From positions 4,583 through 68,582 of the forward strand of contig CAZBNB010000012.1 in the NCBI GenBank assembly GCA_964493245.1: 64,000 nucleotides of DNA, given 5' to 3'. This DNA comes from CAZBNB01 sp964493245 (GTDB lineage Bacteria > Pseudomonadota > Gammaproteobacteria > Legionellales > Legionellaceae). The notes under the pieces are model-generated. The model was not told the origin of the DNA and made no database searches. It saw nothing but the letters and a program-made list of their open reading frames with translations. Shown here one piece after another: positions 16,335 through 26,229 of this stretch; position 1 is the first letter of the stretch, and each line of letters begins with the position of its first letter. A program made the translations under genes and the position numbers.

Positions 16335-19300
16335 TTAATGTAGATCCTGTAATCGCGTTACGGTGTCTCGCTCTTCGTATTTCATTGCCAAACAAGCAGC
16401 TTCAGCACCAGATAACGTGGTTGTATAACTAATTTTATATTGCAAGGCATTGCGTCGAATAGCAAATGAATCGGCAATAGCTTGTTTACCCTCTGTGGTA
16501 TTGACAATAAAATCAATCTCACGATTTTTAATATAATCGACGATATGTGGTCGACCTTCAGCAACTTTAAAAACGCGTTTACACTCAATACCAGCAGCTT
16601 GTAACACAAACGCCGTTCCACGTGTTGCAATGATTTCAAACCCTAAAGCGATCAAACGTTTCGCGATCTCACCGACTCGGGTTTTATCTGCGTCACGGAC
16701 AGAGAGGAACGCACGCCGTCGAGATCGGATATCACAATTTGCACCACGCTGTGCTTTAGCATACGCTTGACCAAAGCGTTTCGCAATCCCCATCACTTCG
16801 CCTGTTGATTTCATTTCTGGGCCCAAAATAGAATCAACACCGGAAAATTTAATGAACGGAAAAACGGGTAATTTGATCGAATAGAACGCCGGCGTTGATA
16901 GCGAAACATTTAGCCCTTGCTCTTTTAAGCTTTGTCCTATTTTACATTTTGCGGCGATTTTCGCCAGTGATAAACCAGTCGCTTTGGAAACAAACGGTAC
17001 CGTCCTTGACGCCCGGGGATTGACTTCTAAAACATAAATATCATCGGCTTGAATAGCAAACTGTGCATTAATCAAACCAACCACACCCAATTCAAGTGCC
17101 ATTTTACGTAATTGATCAATCAAATCTTGTTGAACAACCACACTTAGGCTAAAAGGGGGTAAAGTACAGGCTGAATCACCGGAGTGAATTCCGGCCTGCT
17201 CGATGTGCTCCATCACCGCCCCAATTAATACATTTTCGCCATCACAGACAGCATCAATATCCACTTCAATGGCATCATCTAAAAACTTATCCAACAGTAC
17301 CGGTGAATCATGTGAAACCCTTACGGCATGTTGCAAGTAATAACGTAAATCCTCTTCGTAATGAACAATTTCCATAGCTCGCCCGCCTAAAACATACGAG
17401 GGTCGAACAACCAAAGGATAGCCAATTTTTTCTGCTAGACGAATCGCCTCTTCTTCACTGCGTACGGTACCATTTGCTGGTTGCTGCAATTTCAAACGCT
17501 TGACCAACTGGTGAAATCGCTCGCGGTCTTCCGCTTCGTCAATCGCATCAGGGGAAGTACCAATAATAGACACGCCATTTTCAGCTAATATACGTGCTAA
17601 TTTTAAAGGGGTTTGACCACCATAGTGCACAATCACCCCCTTGGGCTTTTCAAGTGCAACAATGGCCAATACATCTTCTAAGGTGACGGGTTCGAAATAA
17701 AGTCGATCAGATGTGTGTACATCCGTGGAAACTGTTTCTGGATTACAATTTACCATAATGGTTTCATAACCCGCTTCACGTAACGCCAACGCCGCATGGA
17801 CACAACAGTAATCAAACTCAATACCTTGACCAATTCGATTAGGGCCGCCACCAAGAATCATAATTTTATTCGTTGCATGACTGGGTGCTGATTCACATTC
17901 AGATTGGTAACAAGAGTATAAATATGCCGTGTGGCTTTCAAACTCAGCCGCACAAGAATCAATGCGTTTGTAAACCGGCTTAACACCTAAGGCCAAACGA
18001 TGCGCGCGCACCTCATGCTCATGACTATTCAGCAGCATAGCTAAATAAATATCTGAAAAACCACGTTGCTTCAGATCACGCATGGTCATTGCGTCAATGT
18101 TTGTTAAAACTGTATTTTGAATCGCTTGTTCGCATTCAACCAATTCACGTATCTGCGCTAAAAACCAAGGATCAACGCGCGACTCTTGATAAATTTCTTC
18201 TAAACTAACTCCCAAACGAAATGCATCAGCGATATACCATAAGCGATCAGGCGTTGGCTCTTGTAAATAACCACGTAACACCGCCATTTCTCGCTCACGA
18301 TAAAGGGGTTGCAAACCAAATCGGTCGATTTCTAAACCACGAATCGCCTTTTGCAAAGACGCCTGAAACGTTTCACCAATCGCCATGACTTCACCAACCG
18401 ACTTCATTTGCGTTGACAACACAGCCGATGTTTGTGGAAATTTATCAAAATTAAAACGTGGAATTTTAGTAACCACGTAGTCAATACTAGGTTCAAATGA
18501 GGCTGGTGTCTTACCACCTGTAATTTCATTATCTAATTCATCTAAGGTGTAGCCCACCGCAAGCAAAGCGGCAATTTTAGCAATCGGAAATCCAGTCGCT
18601 TTAGAAGCCAATGCGGAGCTACGCGAAACACGTGGATTCATTTCGACAACCAATAAGCGACCATCATCGGGATTAACCGCAAATTGGACATTAGAACCGC
18701 CGGTATCAACCCCAACTGCACGTAAAACTTTGATTGCGGCATCACGCATGCGTTGGTATTCTTTGTCCGTTAAGGTCTGTGCGGGCGCAACTGTGATTGA
18801 GTCACCGGTATGAACCCCCATGGGATCAAAGTTTTCTATCGAGCAAACAATAATACAATTGTCTTGTTTGTCGCGAACAACCTCCATCTCAAATTCTTTC
18901 CATCCTAACACCGACTCATCAATTAATAGTTCGCGAGTCGGTGACAAATCAAGACCTCGCAAGCAAATTTCTTCAAATTCTTCTATGTTATAGGCAATAC
19001 CACCACCACTTCCGCCCATGGTAAAAGAAGGTCGAATAATTGCGGGGAAACCCAGTTCGGCTTGTGCAGCTAATGCTTCATCAAGGGAATGTGCGATGCG
19101 TGAGCGAGGCATGTCTAAACCAATCTCTTGCATCAAAAGACGAAATTTATCGCGATCCTCAGCCTTATCAATGGCATCTTTTGTTGCACCAATCAATTCA
19201 ACTTGAAAACGCGCTAAAACGCCTTCTCGGACTAAATCAAGTGCACAATTTAATGCTGTTTGACCACCCATTGTTGGTAACAACGCATCCGGGCGCTCTT

Positions 19301-19538
19301 TCTCAATAATAGCAGCGACTTCTGGCCATAAAACTGGCTCGATATACGTTGCATCAGCCATTTCAGGATCCGTCATGATCGTGGCTGGATTAGAGTTGAC
19401 TAATATGATGCGATACCCTTCTTGCTTTAAAGCACGAAGCGCTTGTGAACCTGAATAATCAAATTCACACGCTTGGCCAATCACAATAGGGCCTGCACCT
19501 AAAATTAAGATAGACTGAATATCGGTACGCTTAGGCAT
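16335..19538 (-). CDS. carB: Carbamoyl-phosphate synthase large subunit
   Basis: 1067 residues. Makes carbamoyl phosphate from bicarbonate, 2 ATP and ammonia delivered by CarA, feeding pyrimidine and arginine synthesis. Both ATP-grasp halves are present: the first begins GAGPIVIGQACEFDYSG, the second near residue 560 begins GGGPNRIGQGIEFDYC; ATP-site stretches PSFTMGGSGGG and PSYVLGGRAME are seen. A C-terminal MGS-like regulatory domain (LIALGFEIIATRGTAF) is also present. Unusually no carA lies upstream: the neighbour is ftsZ, 38 bases away. The small subunit must be encoded elsewhere. Confidence 0.97.
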   Translation of the reverse strand: MPKRTDIQSILILGAGPIVIGQACEFDYSGSQALRALKQEGYRIILVNSNPATIMTDPEMADATYIEPVLWPEVAAIIEKERPDALLPTMGGQTALNCALDLVREGVLARFQVELIGATKDAIDKAEDRDKFRLLMQEIGLDMPRSRIAHSLDEALAAQAELGFPAIIRPSFTMGGSGGGIAYNIEEFEEICLRGLDLSPTRELLIDESVLGWKEFEMEVVRDKQDNCIIVCSIENFDPMGVHTGDSITVAPAQTLTDKEYQRMRDAAIKVLRAVGVDTGGSNVQFAVNPDDGRLLVVEMNPRVSRSSALASKATGFPIAKIAALLAVGYTLDELDNEITGGKTPASFEPSIDYVVTKIPRFNFDKFPQTSAVLSTQMKSVGEVMAIGETFQASLQKAIRGLEIDRFGLQPLYREREMAVLRGYLQEPTPDRLWYIADAFRLGVSLEEIYQESRVDPWFLAQIRELVECEQAIQNTVLTNIDAMTMRDLKQRGFSDIYLAMLLNSHEHEVRAHRLALGVKPVYKRIDSCAAEFESHTAYLYSCYQSECESAPSHATNKIMILGGGPNRIGQGIEFDYCCVHAALALREAGYETIMVNCNPETVSTDVHTSDRLYFEPVTLEDVLAIVALEKPKGVIVHYGGQTPLKLARILAENGVSIIGTSPDAIDEAEDRERFHQLVKRLKLQQPANGTVRSEEEAIRLAEKIGYPLVVRPSYVLGGRAMEIVHYEEDLRYYLQHAVRVSHDSPVLLDKFLDDAIEVDIDAVCDGENVLIGAVMEHIEQAGIHSGDSACTLPPFSLSVVVQQDLIDQLRKMALELGVVGLINAQFAIQADDIYVLEVNPRASRTVPFVSKATGLSLAKIAAKCKIGQSLKEQGLNVSLSTPAFYSIKLPVFPFIKFSGVDSILGPEMKSTGEVMGIAKRFGQAYAKAQRGANCDIRSRRRAFLSVRDADKTRVGEIAKRLIALGFEIIATRGTAFVLQAAGIECKRVFKVAEGRPHIVDYIKNREIDFIVNTTEGKQAIADSFAIRRNALQYKISYTTTLSGAEAACLAMKYEERDTVTRLQDLH

Positions 19539-19576
19539 AGTTTATCTGGCGTGAGTTAGAAAACAGATTTTGGTGA

Positions 19577-20767
19577 TTAGGCTTCCTCTTCTTGTTTGCG
19601 TAAGAAAGCGGGAATATCTAAATAATCCACTTCGGGTGCGCTTTGAGAAGCCGGTTTAGATATCACGGGTTCGGCTGCTGCGGTAGGCGTATGTCTTCTC
19701 AGCACAGCGGGTCTATCCAGTTGCTGATAATCCAAAGAACCATCACCACGGCGCGTCTCAAGGATGCGAGCACGATTCATGACTGGTTTCGCAATATTTG
19801 CTTGTTGACGACGATCGCCTAAACCCGTCACAATCACAGTCACACGTAATTCATCTGTCATTTCTGGGTCAATAACGGTACCAACAACGACCGTTGCATC
19901 ATCAGAAATAAACTCTTTCACCACATCGCCTACTTCTTCAAACTCGCCAATTGACATATCCATGCCAGCGGTGATGTTTACTAAAATACCTCTTGCTCCC
20001 GAAAAGTTCACATCTTCCAGTAAAGGTGATGCAATGGCGGTCTCTGCTGCTTTGCGAGCACGTTGCTCACCCGTTGCACTTCCAGTTCCCATCATTGCCA
20101 TACCCATTTCAGACATGACTGTGCGCACGTCAGCAAAATCCACATTGATTAAACCTGGGCGCGTAATTAAATCAGCAATCCCTTTCACCGCACCTAAAAG
20201 GACATTATTGGCAGTTCTGAAAGCATTAATGAGTGAAATGTTTTTACCCAGCACGCTGAGTAATTTATTATTCGGAATGGTAATCAGGGAGTCGACATGA
20301 TCGGTCAACTGACGGATACCTTCTTCGGCTGCTAAAGCGCGCTGCTTACCTTCAAATGAAAATGGCTTGGTGACGACAGCCACTGTCAGGATACCCAACT
20401 CTTTGGCAATACGTGCAAACACAGGCGCAGCACCGGTGCCCGTACCACCACCCATCCCGGCAGTAATAAACACCATGTCAGCACCTTGTAGAATTTGCTT
20501 AATGTGCTCTCTGTCTTCTTCAGCAGCATCACGTCCAACTTGAGGGTTGGCACCTGCCCCCAGGCCTTTTGTTAATTGATCACCCAATTGAATTAACAGG
20601 TTCGCTCGTGAATTTCGCAGTGCTTGCGCATCGGTATTCGCACAGATGAACTCAACACCGTCAATACTCTCATTGACCATGTGCTCAACTGCGTTGCCAC
20701 CGCCGCCACCGACGCCGATCACTTTAATCACCGCGTTTTCAAGCTGGCTTCCTATTAAATCTGACAT
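19577..20767 (-). CDS. ftsZ: Cell division protein FtsZ
   Basis: 396 residues from ATG 20765-20767 with GGGAG 8 bases upstream; a TTG five codons earlier is a less likely start. Tubulin-like GTPase that forms the Z ring at midcell. GTP-binding loop GMGGGTGTGAAPV near residue 105, synergy-loop residues NVDFADVRTVMSEMG, a short variable linker, and the conserved C-terminal peptide DYLDIPAFLRKQ that binds FtsA and ZipA. It is normally followed by lpxC; here carB follows. Confidence 0.98.
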   Translation of the reverse strand: MSDLIGSQLENAVIKVIGVGGGGGNAVEHMVNESIDGVEFICANTDAQALRNSRANLLIQLGDQLTKGLGAGANPQVGRDAAEEDREHIKQILQGADMVFITAGMGGGTGTGAAPVFARIAKELGILTVAVVTKPFSFEGKQRALAAEEGIRQLTDHVDSLITIPNNKLLSVLGKNISLINAFRTANNVLLGAVKGIADLITRPGLINVDFADVRTVMSEMGMAMMGTGSATGEQRARKAAETAIASPLLEDVNFSGARGILVNITAGMDMSIGEFEEVGDVVKEFISDDATVVVGTVIDPEMTDELRVTVIVTGLGDRRQQANIAKPVMNRARILETRRGDGSLDYQQLDRPAVLRRHTPTAAAEPVISKPASQSAPEVDYLDIPAFLRKQEEEA

Positions 20768-20833
20768 TGTATAATCTCCCAAAGAACTGCTTTCGTTGTC
20801 TTCATTTTAATCAAAAAATGAAATACTTTAAAC

Positions 20834-22069
20834 TTAAAAATTACCATTAAACCATTTTTTCATGCGCGTCCATACACCATTGGCATCATTCAAGGTTGGT
20901 ACATGGTATGTGCCCTCGTATTGCTGCCGAAATCCGTGCAACAATAATCCAACACTGGTTGCCAAAGCTGGATTTTCAATCACATCAGCCAAACCCTGCA
21001 TTGCTTGTGGTGAGCCATGACGAACCGGCATTTCAAAGCACAGTTCTGCCAATTCAATAGCCCCTTTCACATTGGAGGCACCGCCTGTCATAACAATACC
21101 CGCGGCAATTAAATCCTCAAATCCACTGCGATGCAATTCGTTGCGTATTAATGTAAATAACTCCTCATAACGAGCAGAAACCACATCAGACAATGCTTTG
21201 GTTGAAATTTTTCTTCCTGTGCGCTCACTCACGCTGGAAACATCTATCATTTGCTCGTCGTTGACCAACTCAGACAACGCACAACCATGGTTCACTTTAA
21301 TCACTTCTGCTGATTTACTAGGCGTACGTAGCGCCATCGCAATGTCATTAGTAACTTGGTCACCTGCGATTGGAATGACGGCTGTAAATTGAATCGCGCC
21401 TTCGTAAAACACAGCAATGTCAGTTGTACCACCACCAATATCAACCAAACACACGCCCAATTCTTTTTCATCGTCGGTTAAAATGGCATGGCTGGATGCT
21501 AACTGTTCTAAAATAATATCTTGCACTTCCAAACCACAACGTCGCACACATTTAGCAATATTTTGTGCAGCACTGACAGAGCCGGTCACAAGGTGCACTC
21601 GCGCCTCTAGGCGAACACCCGCCATGCCAATTGGTTCACGAATACTGCCTTGGCTGTCAATCATAAATTCTTGCGGTAAAATATGTAAAATCTTTTGATC
21701 TGCAGGAATAGCCACGGCTTTTGCTGCATCAATAACACGATCAACATCGGCCTGAGAAACTTCATTATCACGAATAGCGACAATACCATGCGAATTGAGA
21801 CTGCGAATATGGCTGCCTGCAATGCCAGTATAGACAGAGCGTACCTCACAATTAGCCATGAGTTCGGCCTCTTGTACCGCACGTTGAATCGAACTCACAG
21901 TGGCTTCGATGTCAACCACAACGCCTCGCTTCAACCCTCGAGAAGGATGGCGCCCCATACCAATAAGCTCAATGCTACCTTCAGGCATTACCTCACCCAC
22001 CAAAGCAACTACTTTTGATGTGCCTATATCCAGTGCTGTAATAATATTTCTTTCTGATTTTTTTGCCAT
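20834..22069 (-). CDS. ftsA: Cell division protein FtsA
   Basis: 411 residues from the last of three tandem ATGs (22075, 22072, 22069), chosen for spacing to AGTGGA; the two earlier ones are possible. Actin-like ATPase that anchors FtsZ to the membrane. Visible: phosphate-1 loop ALDIGTSKVVALVGEV, SHE-domain region, phosphate-2 VCLVDIGGGTTDIAVF, adenosine motif AAGIVMTGGASNVKG, and the C-terminal amphipathic membrane helix MKKWFNGNF. Follows ftsQ by about 10 bases. A 66-base AT-rich spacer separates it from ftsZ. Confidence 0.97.
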   Translation of the reverse strand: MAKKSERNIITALDIGTSKVVALVGEVMPEGSIELIGMGRHPSRGLKRGVVVDIEATVSSIQRAVQEAELMANCEVRSVYTGIAGSHIRSLNSHGIVAIRDNEVSQADVDRVIDAAKAVAIPADQKILHILPQEFMIDSQGSIREPIGMAGVRLEARVHLVTGSVSAAQNIAKCVRRCGLEVQDIILEQLASSHAILTDDEKELGVCLVDIGGGTTDIAVFYEGAIQFTAVIPIAGDQVTNDIAMALRTPSKSAEVIKVNHGCALSELVNDEQMIDVSSVSERTGRKISTKALSDVVSARYEELFTLIRNELHRSGFEDLIAAGIVMTGGASNVKGAIELAELCFEMPVRHGSPQAMQGLADVIENPALATSVGLLLHGFRQQYEGTYHVPTLNDANGVWTRMKKWFNGNF

Positions 22070-22079
22070 CATCATTCCA

Positions 22080-22814
22080 CTATTTGTTGGTCGATTCCTT
22101 CCATTGTACTGCCATGCCGTGTGTGTAGCGTAAATCGACACTGACTAATTGCTCTGCTTTGTCTGCAAACACACTCGTATAGGCTCTACAAAATCTCAAA
22201 ACACGGTTCTCAACATCTGTTTTACCTAAGCGCAACAATAAGCCATCAGTTAAACTAAGCTCCCATGCCTGGTTTTCTCTCAATACTAAGGAAGCCGCAT
22301 GTAATCCATATAATGATAATAGCTTACTCAATTTTTGATAAGATTGTAAGACGTCCAGCTGTTGTTCATTCGGACCACTTAATCGAGGCAGTGTTTCATC
22401 ATTCAATTGCTTGTTCAATTCAGCTGAGTTCACTGAAAATACTCGCCCATCCTCAGTCATAAGTGCATCATTCCAAACAGCTGCTGGCTTTTTTTCAATC
22501 AATGTAATTTTTAAAGTGTCAGGCCATTGGCGCTCAACATCCGCAGCATCTACCCAAGCCAGTGTTTGCAAATCACGTTGTAATTTTCGCATTGGTAACG
22601 AAATAAAGCTTTCTTGATTATATTGTGCCAATACATCCTCAAGCTCTTGTCGCGTGATATGCTCATAAGAGGCAGCAATTTTGATAGTACCAATCGGAAA
22701 ATGAATAGGATCAATCAAATACAAATAAGCCAACCTGGCTATTAACAACAGGGCACATGTTATCAATAAAATGAGAAAACCGGTAAAACGAGATCCTCTA
22801 GCACGCTCTTCCAT
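22080..22814 (-). CDS. ftsQ: Cell division protein FtsQ
   Basis: 244 residues, bitopic inner-membrane divisome protein linking FtsA/FtsZ to FtsL-FtsB. A short cytoplasmic N-terminus (MEERARGSRF), one membrane segment at about 11-32 (GFLILLITCALLLIARLAYL), a POTRA domain starting near FPIGTIKIAASYEHITRQEL with WVDAADVERQWPDTLKI, then the FtsQ/DivIB domain. Starts 16 bases after ddl and ends just before ftsA. Confidence 0.95.
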   Translation of the reverse strand: MEERARGSRFTGFLILLITCALLLIARLAYLYLIDPIHFPIGTIKIAASYEHITRQELEDVLAQYNQESFISLPMRKLQRDLQTLAWVDAADVERQWPDTLKITLIEKKPAAVWNDALMTEDGRVFSVNSAELNKQLNDETLPRLSGPNEQQLDVLQSYQKLSKLLSLYGLHAASLVLRENQAWELSLTDGLLLRLGKTDVENRVLRFCRAYTSVFADKAEQLVSVDLRYTHGMAVQWKESTNK

Positions 22815-22830
22815 GCATTATCCTTGTGCT

Positions 22831-23928
22831 TTATTGATAGTGTGTCACCATTTGTTTGCGACAACGTTGATGAATCAACGCCAACTCAATAAGTTCGTTG
22901 AGTAACGCCTGATAACTTAAGCCACCCGCTTCCCACAGTTTAGGATACATACTAATCGGCGTAAAACCGGGCAATGTGTTGATTTCGTTAAAATAAATGT
23001 CACTCGTTTTATCATTAACAAAGAAATCGACGCGTGCCAGCCCTTTACACTTTAACAGCGTAAAAATATCCGCAGCATACGTTTGTAAGCGGCGTAAAAG
23101 TGACTCATCCAACAATGCCGGGATCAGTAAATCGGTTTGATCACTTTCTAAATACTTAGCAGTGTACGAATAGAAACCATCCGTATGTTGTACCACAATT
23201 TCACCAGCGATACTGACATGAGGCGTTTTTGCTGGTTGCTTATTTTCTAATACAGCTAATTCAATTTCTCGACCAACCAGTGCCTCTTCGATCAACACCG
23301 TTTCATCATAGCGCTTCGCATCTTGTACCGCATCTAAAAGCGCTGTCATCGATTGTACTTTATGAATACCAACACTAGAACCCATCGAGTTTGGCTTCAC
23401 GAACAGGGGCCAACCCAACTCTGCTACGGCACGCTCACACGTTTCACGCACAACATCGGCCGATGCATACCAAGAAATCTGATGATAACGCGCAACTTGC
23501 ACACCGGAGGCTACGGCGATACGTCTGGCGATATCTTTGTCCATACCTAATGCTGAAGAAAGAACATCACAACCAACAAAGGCCACATCAGCCAGCTTTA
23601 GCAGGCCTTGTAAACAACCATCTTCATACAGTGGTCCATGTACTATCGGGAAAACCACATCCGCATCCACAGCAAGCTTGCCATCGCACAATAAACTGGG
23701 TAATTCTTTGGCATTATCAGCTCTCACAGGGAGGCTATCTTTGTACTGCAGCAATGTTTGATAGTCATTCAAGTAGAAGCGCCCTGATTTATCCATACCA
23801 ATCGGTATGACTCGATAACGCGTTGGATCTAATTGCGAAAGAACACCTGCGGCCGAAATCAGCGATATCTCATGCTCACCTGATTTTCCACCATAAAGTA
23901 ATACAACATTTAACAACCCTGACATCAT
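22831..23928 (-). CDS. ddl: D-alanine--D-alanine ligase
   Basis: 365 residues. ATP-grasp ligase making D-Ala-D-Ala for the peptidoglycan stem. VVLLYGGKSGEHEISLIS at the N-terminus and the family signature WPLFVKPNSMGSSVGIHKV with FNEINTLPGFTPISMYPKLW at the C-terminus. Its ATG overlaps the murB stop (ATGA), so it is translationally coupled. An insert-rich middle (QHTDGFYSYTAKYLESDQ) fits the DdlA/DdlB fold; its place in the dcw cluster favours DdlB. Confidence 0.96.
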   Translation of the reverse strand: MMSGLLNVVLLYGGKSGEHEISLISAAGVLSQLDPTRYRVIPIGMDKSGRFYLNDYQTLLQYKDSLPVRADNAKELPSLLCDGKLAVDADVVFPIVHGPLYEDGCLQGLLKLADVAFVGCDVLSSALGMDKDIARRIAVASGVQVARYHQISWYASADVVRETCERAVAELGWPLFVKPNSMGSSVGIHKVQSMTALLDAVQDAKRYDETVLIEEALVGREIELAVLENKQPAKTPHVSIAGEIVVQHTDGFYSYTAKYLESDQTDLLIPALLDESLLRRLQTYAADIFTLLKCKGLARVDFFVNDKTSDIYFNEINTLPGFTPISMYPKLWEAGGLSYQALLNELIELALIHQRCRKQMVTHYQ

Positions 23929-24815
23929 GCGTCTCCAAGGATATGCACTTCACGAATCAATGAAGTATTGGTCTGCTCATAAACGGTTTTTTGTACTAGC
24001 TGAATCAACGTTTCAATATCTTCGGCCGATGCCTTACCTTGGTGATTGATAATAAAATTAGCATGCTTTTCAGAAACCATGGCCCCACCAATTTGTTTGC
24101 CTTTTAATTGACAAGATTCTATCAATTTTGCTGCGAAATTGTTAGGCGGATTTCTAAAAACAGAACCACAATTATATTCATTGGTCGGTTGTGTCGCGGC
24201 ACGACGCGCTAAAAGTTCATGAATGACTGCCAATGATTTTTCTTTGTCTCCGGGTGTCAATCGACACGTTGCACCAATAAACCACTCGTCCGGCTCAAGA
24301 CCGCTGACGTGGCGATAACTAATTTCAAAGCTATCTGGATGGCGTCGACGTATTTCACCTTGACGCGTCATGGTTTGAACTTCAATCACTCGCTGCCAGG
24401 TTTCGCCTTGGAAGCAACCCGCATTCATGCGCAAAGCGCCGCCCATGGTACCGGGAATACCAGCCCAAAACTCACCGCCTTCTAGACCATTTCTCGCACA
24501 AAATCGGGCCATTTTGGCACATGAAATACCGGCGTCGACAGTGACATCGGTTTCATTGATAAGCTCAATACCATTCAGACAGCCTTGTGTAAGAATCACT
24601 GTACCTGAAAATCCAGTGTCTTTAATCAAAGAGTTGCTTCCTAAACCCAGCCATAATAAAGGCTCAGACTCAGGGCATTGCTGCAAAAAATCAGCCAAGT
24701 CTTGTTTGTCTAACGGCTTATACAAATGCTTAGCCATACCACCGACACGCCAAGTGGTATAGTCCGCTAATCGTTCATTTTCAAGCAACTGACCTTTGAA
24801 GGCGCTTTTATTCAT
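23925..24815 (-). CDS. murB: UDP-N-acetylenolpyruvoylglucosamine reductase
   Basis: 296 residues. FAD enzyme that reduces the enolpyruvyl group to make UDP-MurNAc in the cytoplasm. FAD-binding stretches ADYTTWRVGG, LWLGLGSNSLIKD, GIPGTMGGALRMNAG, and the catalytic Ser in YNCGSVFRNPP with C-terminal IGGAMVSEKHANFIIN. The absence of the long insert of the E. coli enzyme makes it type II. Overlaps murC by 8 bases and ddl by 4. Confidence 0.96.
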   Translation of the reverse strand: MNKSAFKGQLLENERLADYTTWRVGGMAKHLYKPLDKQDLADFLQQCPESEPLLWLGLGSNSLIKDTGFSGTVILTQGCLNGIELINETDVTVDAGISCAKMARFCARNGLEGGEFWAGIPGTMGGALRMNAGCFQGETWQRVIEVQTMTRQGEIRRRHPDSFEISYRHVSGLEPDEWFIGATCRLTPGDKEKSLAVIHELLARRAATQPTNEYNCGSVFRNPPNNFAAKLIESCQLKGKQIGGAMVSEKHANFIINHQGKASAEDIETLIQLVQKTVYEQTNTSLIREVHILGDA

Positions 24816-26229
24816 GGTGCTCTCTTTGTTGCATTAAATTATTTGCTAACTGGCTGATGCTACCCGCACCTTGCATTAAGATCACATCTCCATCTAAAAC
24901 GCATTTTTCTAGCATGGTTTCAATATTTTTTTCATTCACCAAGATCGCATTCGGTGTCGTCATATTGATTTCATGGAGTAAACTTTCACTATTAGCACCA
25001 GCGATGGTTGTTTCACCAGCAGCATAAACATCCAACAATAAGAGATGATCACTTAACTTTAACACGTCGACAAAATCGTTGAACAAGTCTCGCGTACGAG
25101 TATAACGATGCGGTTGAAATACATGAACGAGTCGTCTGTCAGGCCAAACGGCACGAAACGCTTCTATGGTTGCTTTTATTTCGCGAGGATGATGACCATA
25201 ATCATCTACAATTAACGCATTTTTGCCCATGAAGCTACGCTCACCAAGCATTTGGAAGCGACGACCAACACCTTCAAACTTTGCTAAACCAGCGACGATC
25301 GCATCATCCGTAACACCAACCTCTGTGGCAATTGCAATGGCTGCGAGCGCGTTGAGTACATTGTGTTTTCCAGGCCATTTAAATTGTATACACAATGGTT
25401 TATGCGGAGCAGGGCGTTCGACATCAAATTGGCTTAATAAGCCTTGCTGTGTCCAATTAACCGCCCGATAATGCGCGCCGGCTCGAAAACCATACGTGCA
25501 AGTTGGTCGTTGAATAGACGGTAAAATACGGCGAATTTCATGATCTTCAATACAAACCACCGCCAGACCATAAAAAGGCAAGTGATGTAAAAACTCAACA
25601 AACGTTTTTCTGAGCTTGTTAAAATCATCTTGATAGGTAGCCATGTGATCCGCATCAATATTAGTAACCACTGCCATCATCGGTTTCAAATATAAAAAAG
25701 AGGCATCACTTTCATCTGCTTCCGCAACAAAATATTCGGAAGATCCCAGCTGAGCATTCGCGCCACAGCTATTCAACTTACCGCCGATCACAAAACTTGG
25801 GTCAAGGCCGCCTTCGGCTAATAAACTGGTTACCAAACTGGTTGTGGTGGTTTTGCCATGTGTTCCGGCAATAGCGATCCCATGTCGAAAACGCATCAAC
25901 TCAGCTAACATAGCTGCACGTTGAATCACCGGAATCATTCGCTCTTTAGCCGCCACAATTTCGGGGTTATGATCATCGACTGCGGTAGAGCGCACAACGA
26001 CATCAACGTCTTGGACATTTTCCATACGATGACCAATAAAGACACGTATACCGAGTGAGCGTAATCGTTCAACCACCCGATTTTCAGATAAATCAGAACC
26101 TGAAATATCATAACCTTCATTTAATAGGACTTCCGCTATACCACACATACCGGCACCGCCGATACCAACAAAGTGAATGCGTTTTACACGTCCCATTCTA
26201 GGCAAATAAAATTGAGTTGATTTGTTCAT
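24808..26229 (-). CDS. murC: UDP-N-acetylmuramate--L-alanine ligase
   Basis: 473 residues from ATG 26227-26229, overlapping the ftsW stop as ATGA; a longer reading would run into ftsW. Adds L-Ala to UDP-MurNAc. VGIGGAGMCGIAEVLLNEG near residue 17, ATP loop AGTHGKTTTTSLV, EADESDASF, and the C-terminal DDYGHHPREIKATI are all diagnostic. It directly follows ftsW; in most dcw clusters murG lies between them, and here there is no room for it. Confidence 0.97.
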   Translation of the reverse strand: MNKSTQFYLPRMGRVKRIHFVGIGGAGMCGIAEVLLNEGYDISGSDLSENRVVERLRSLGIRVFIGHRMENVQDVDVVVRSTAVDDHNPEIVAAKERMIPVIQRAAMLAELMRFRHGIAIAGTHGKTTTTSLVTSLLAEGGLDPSFVIGGKLNSCGANAQLGSSEYFVAEADESDASFLYLKPMMAVVTNIDADHMATYQDDFNKLRKTFVEFLHHLPFYGLAVVCIEDHEIRRILPSIQRPTCTYGFRAGAHYRAVNWTQQGLLSQFDVERPAPHKPLCIQFKWPGKHNVLNALAAIAIATEVGVTDDAIVAGLAKFEGVGRRFQMLGERSFMGKNALIVDDYGHHPREIKATIEAFRAVWPDRRLVHVFQPHRYTRTRDLFNDFVDVLKLSDHLLLLDVYAAGETTIAGANSESLLHEINMTTPNAILVNEKNIETMLEKCVLDGDVILMQGAGSISQLANNLMQQREHHE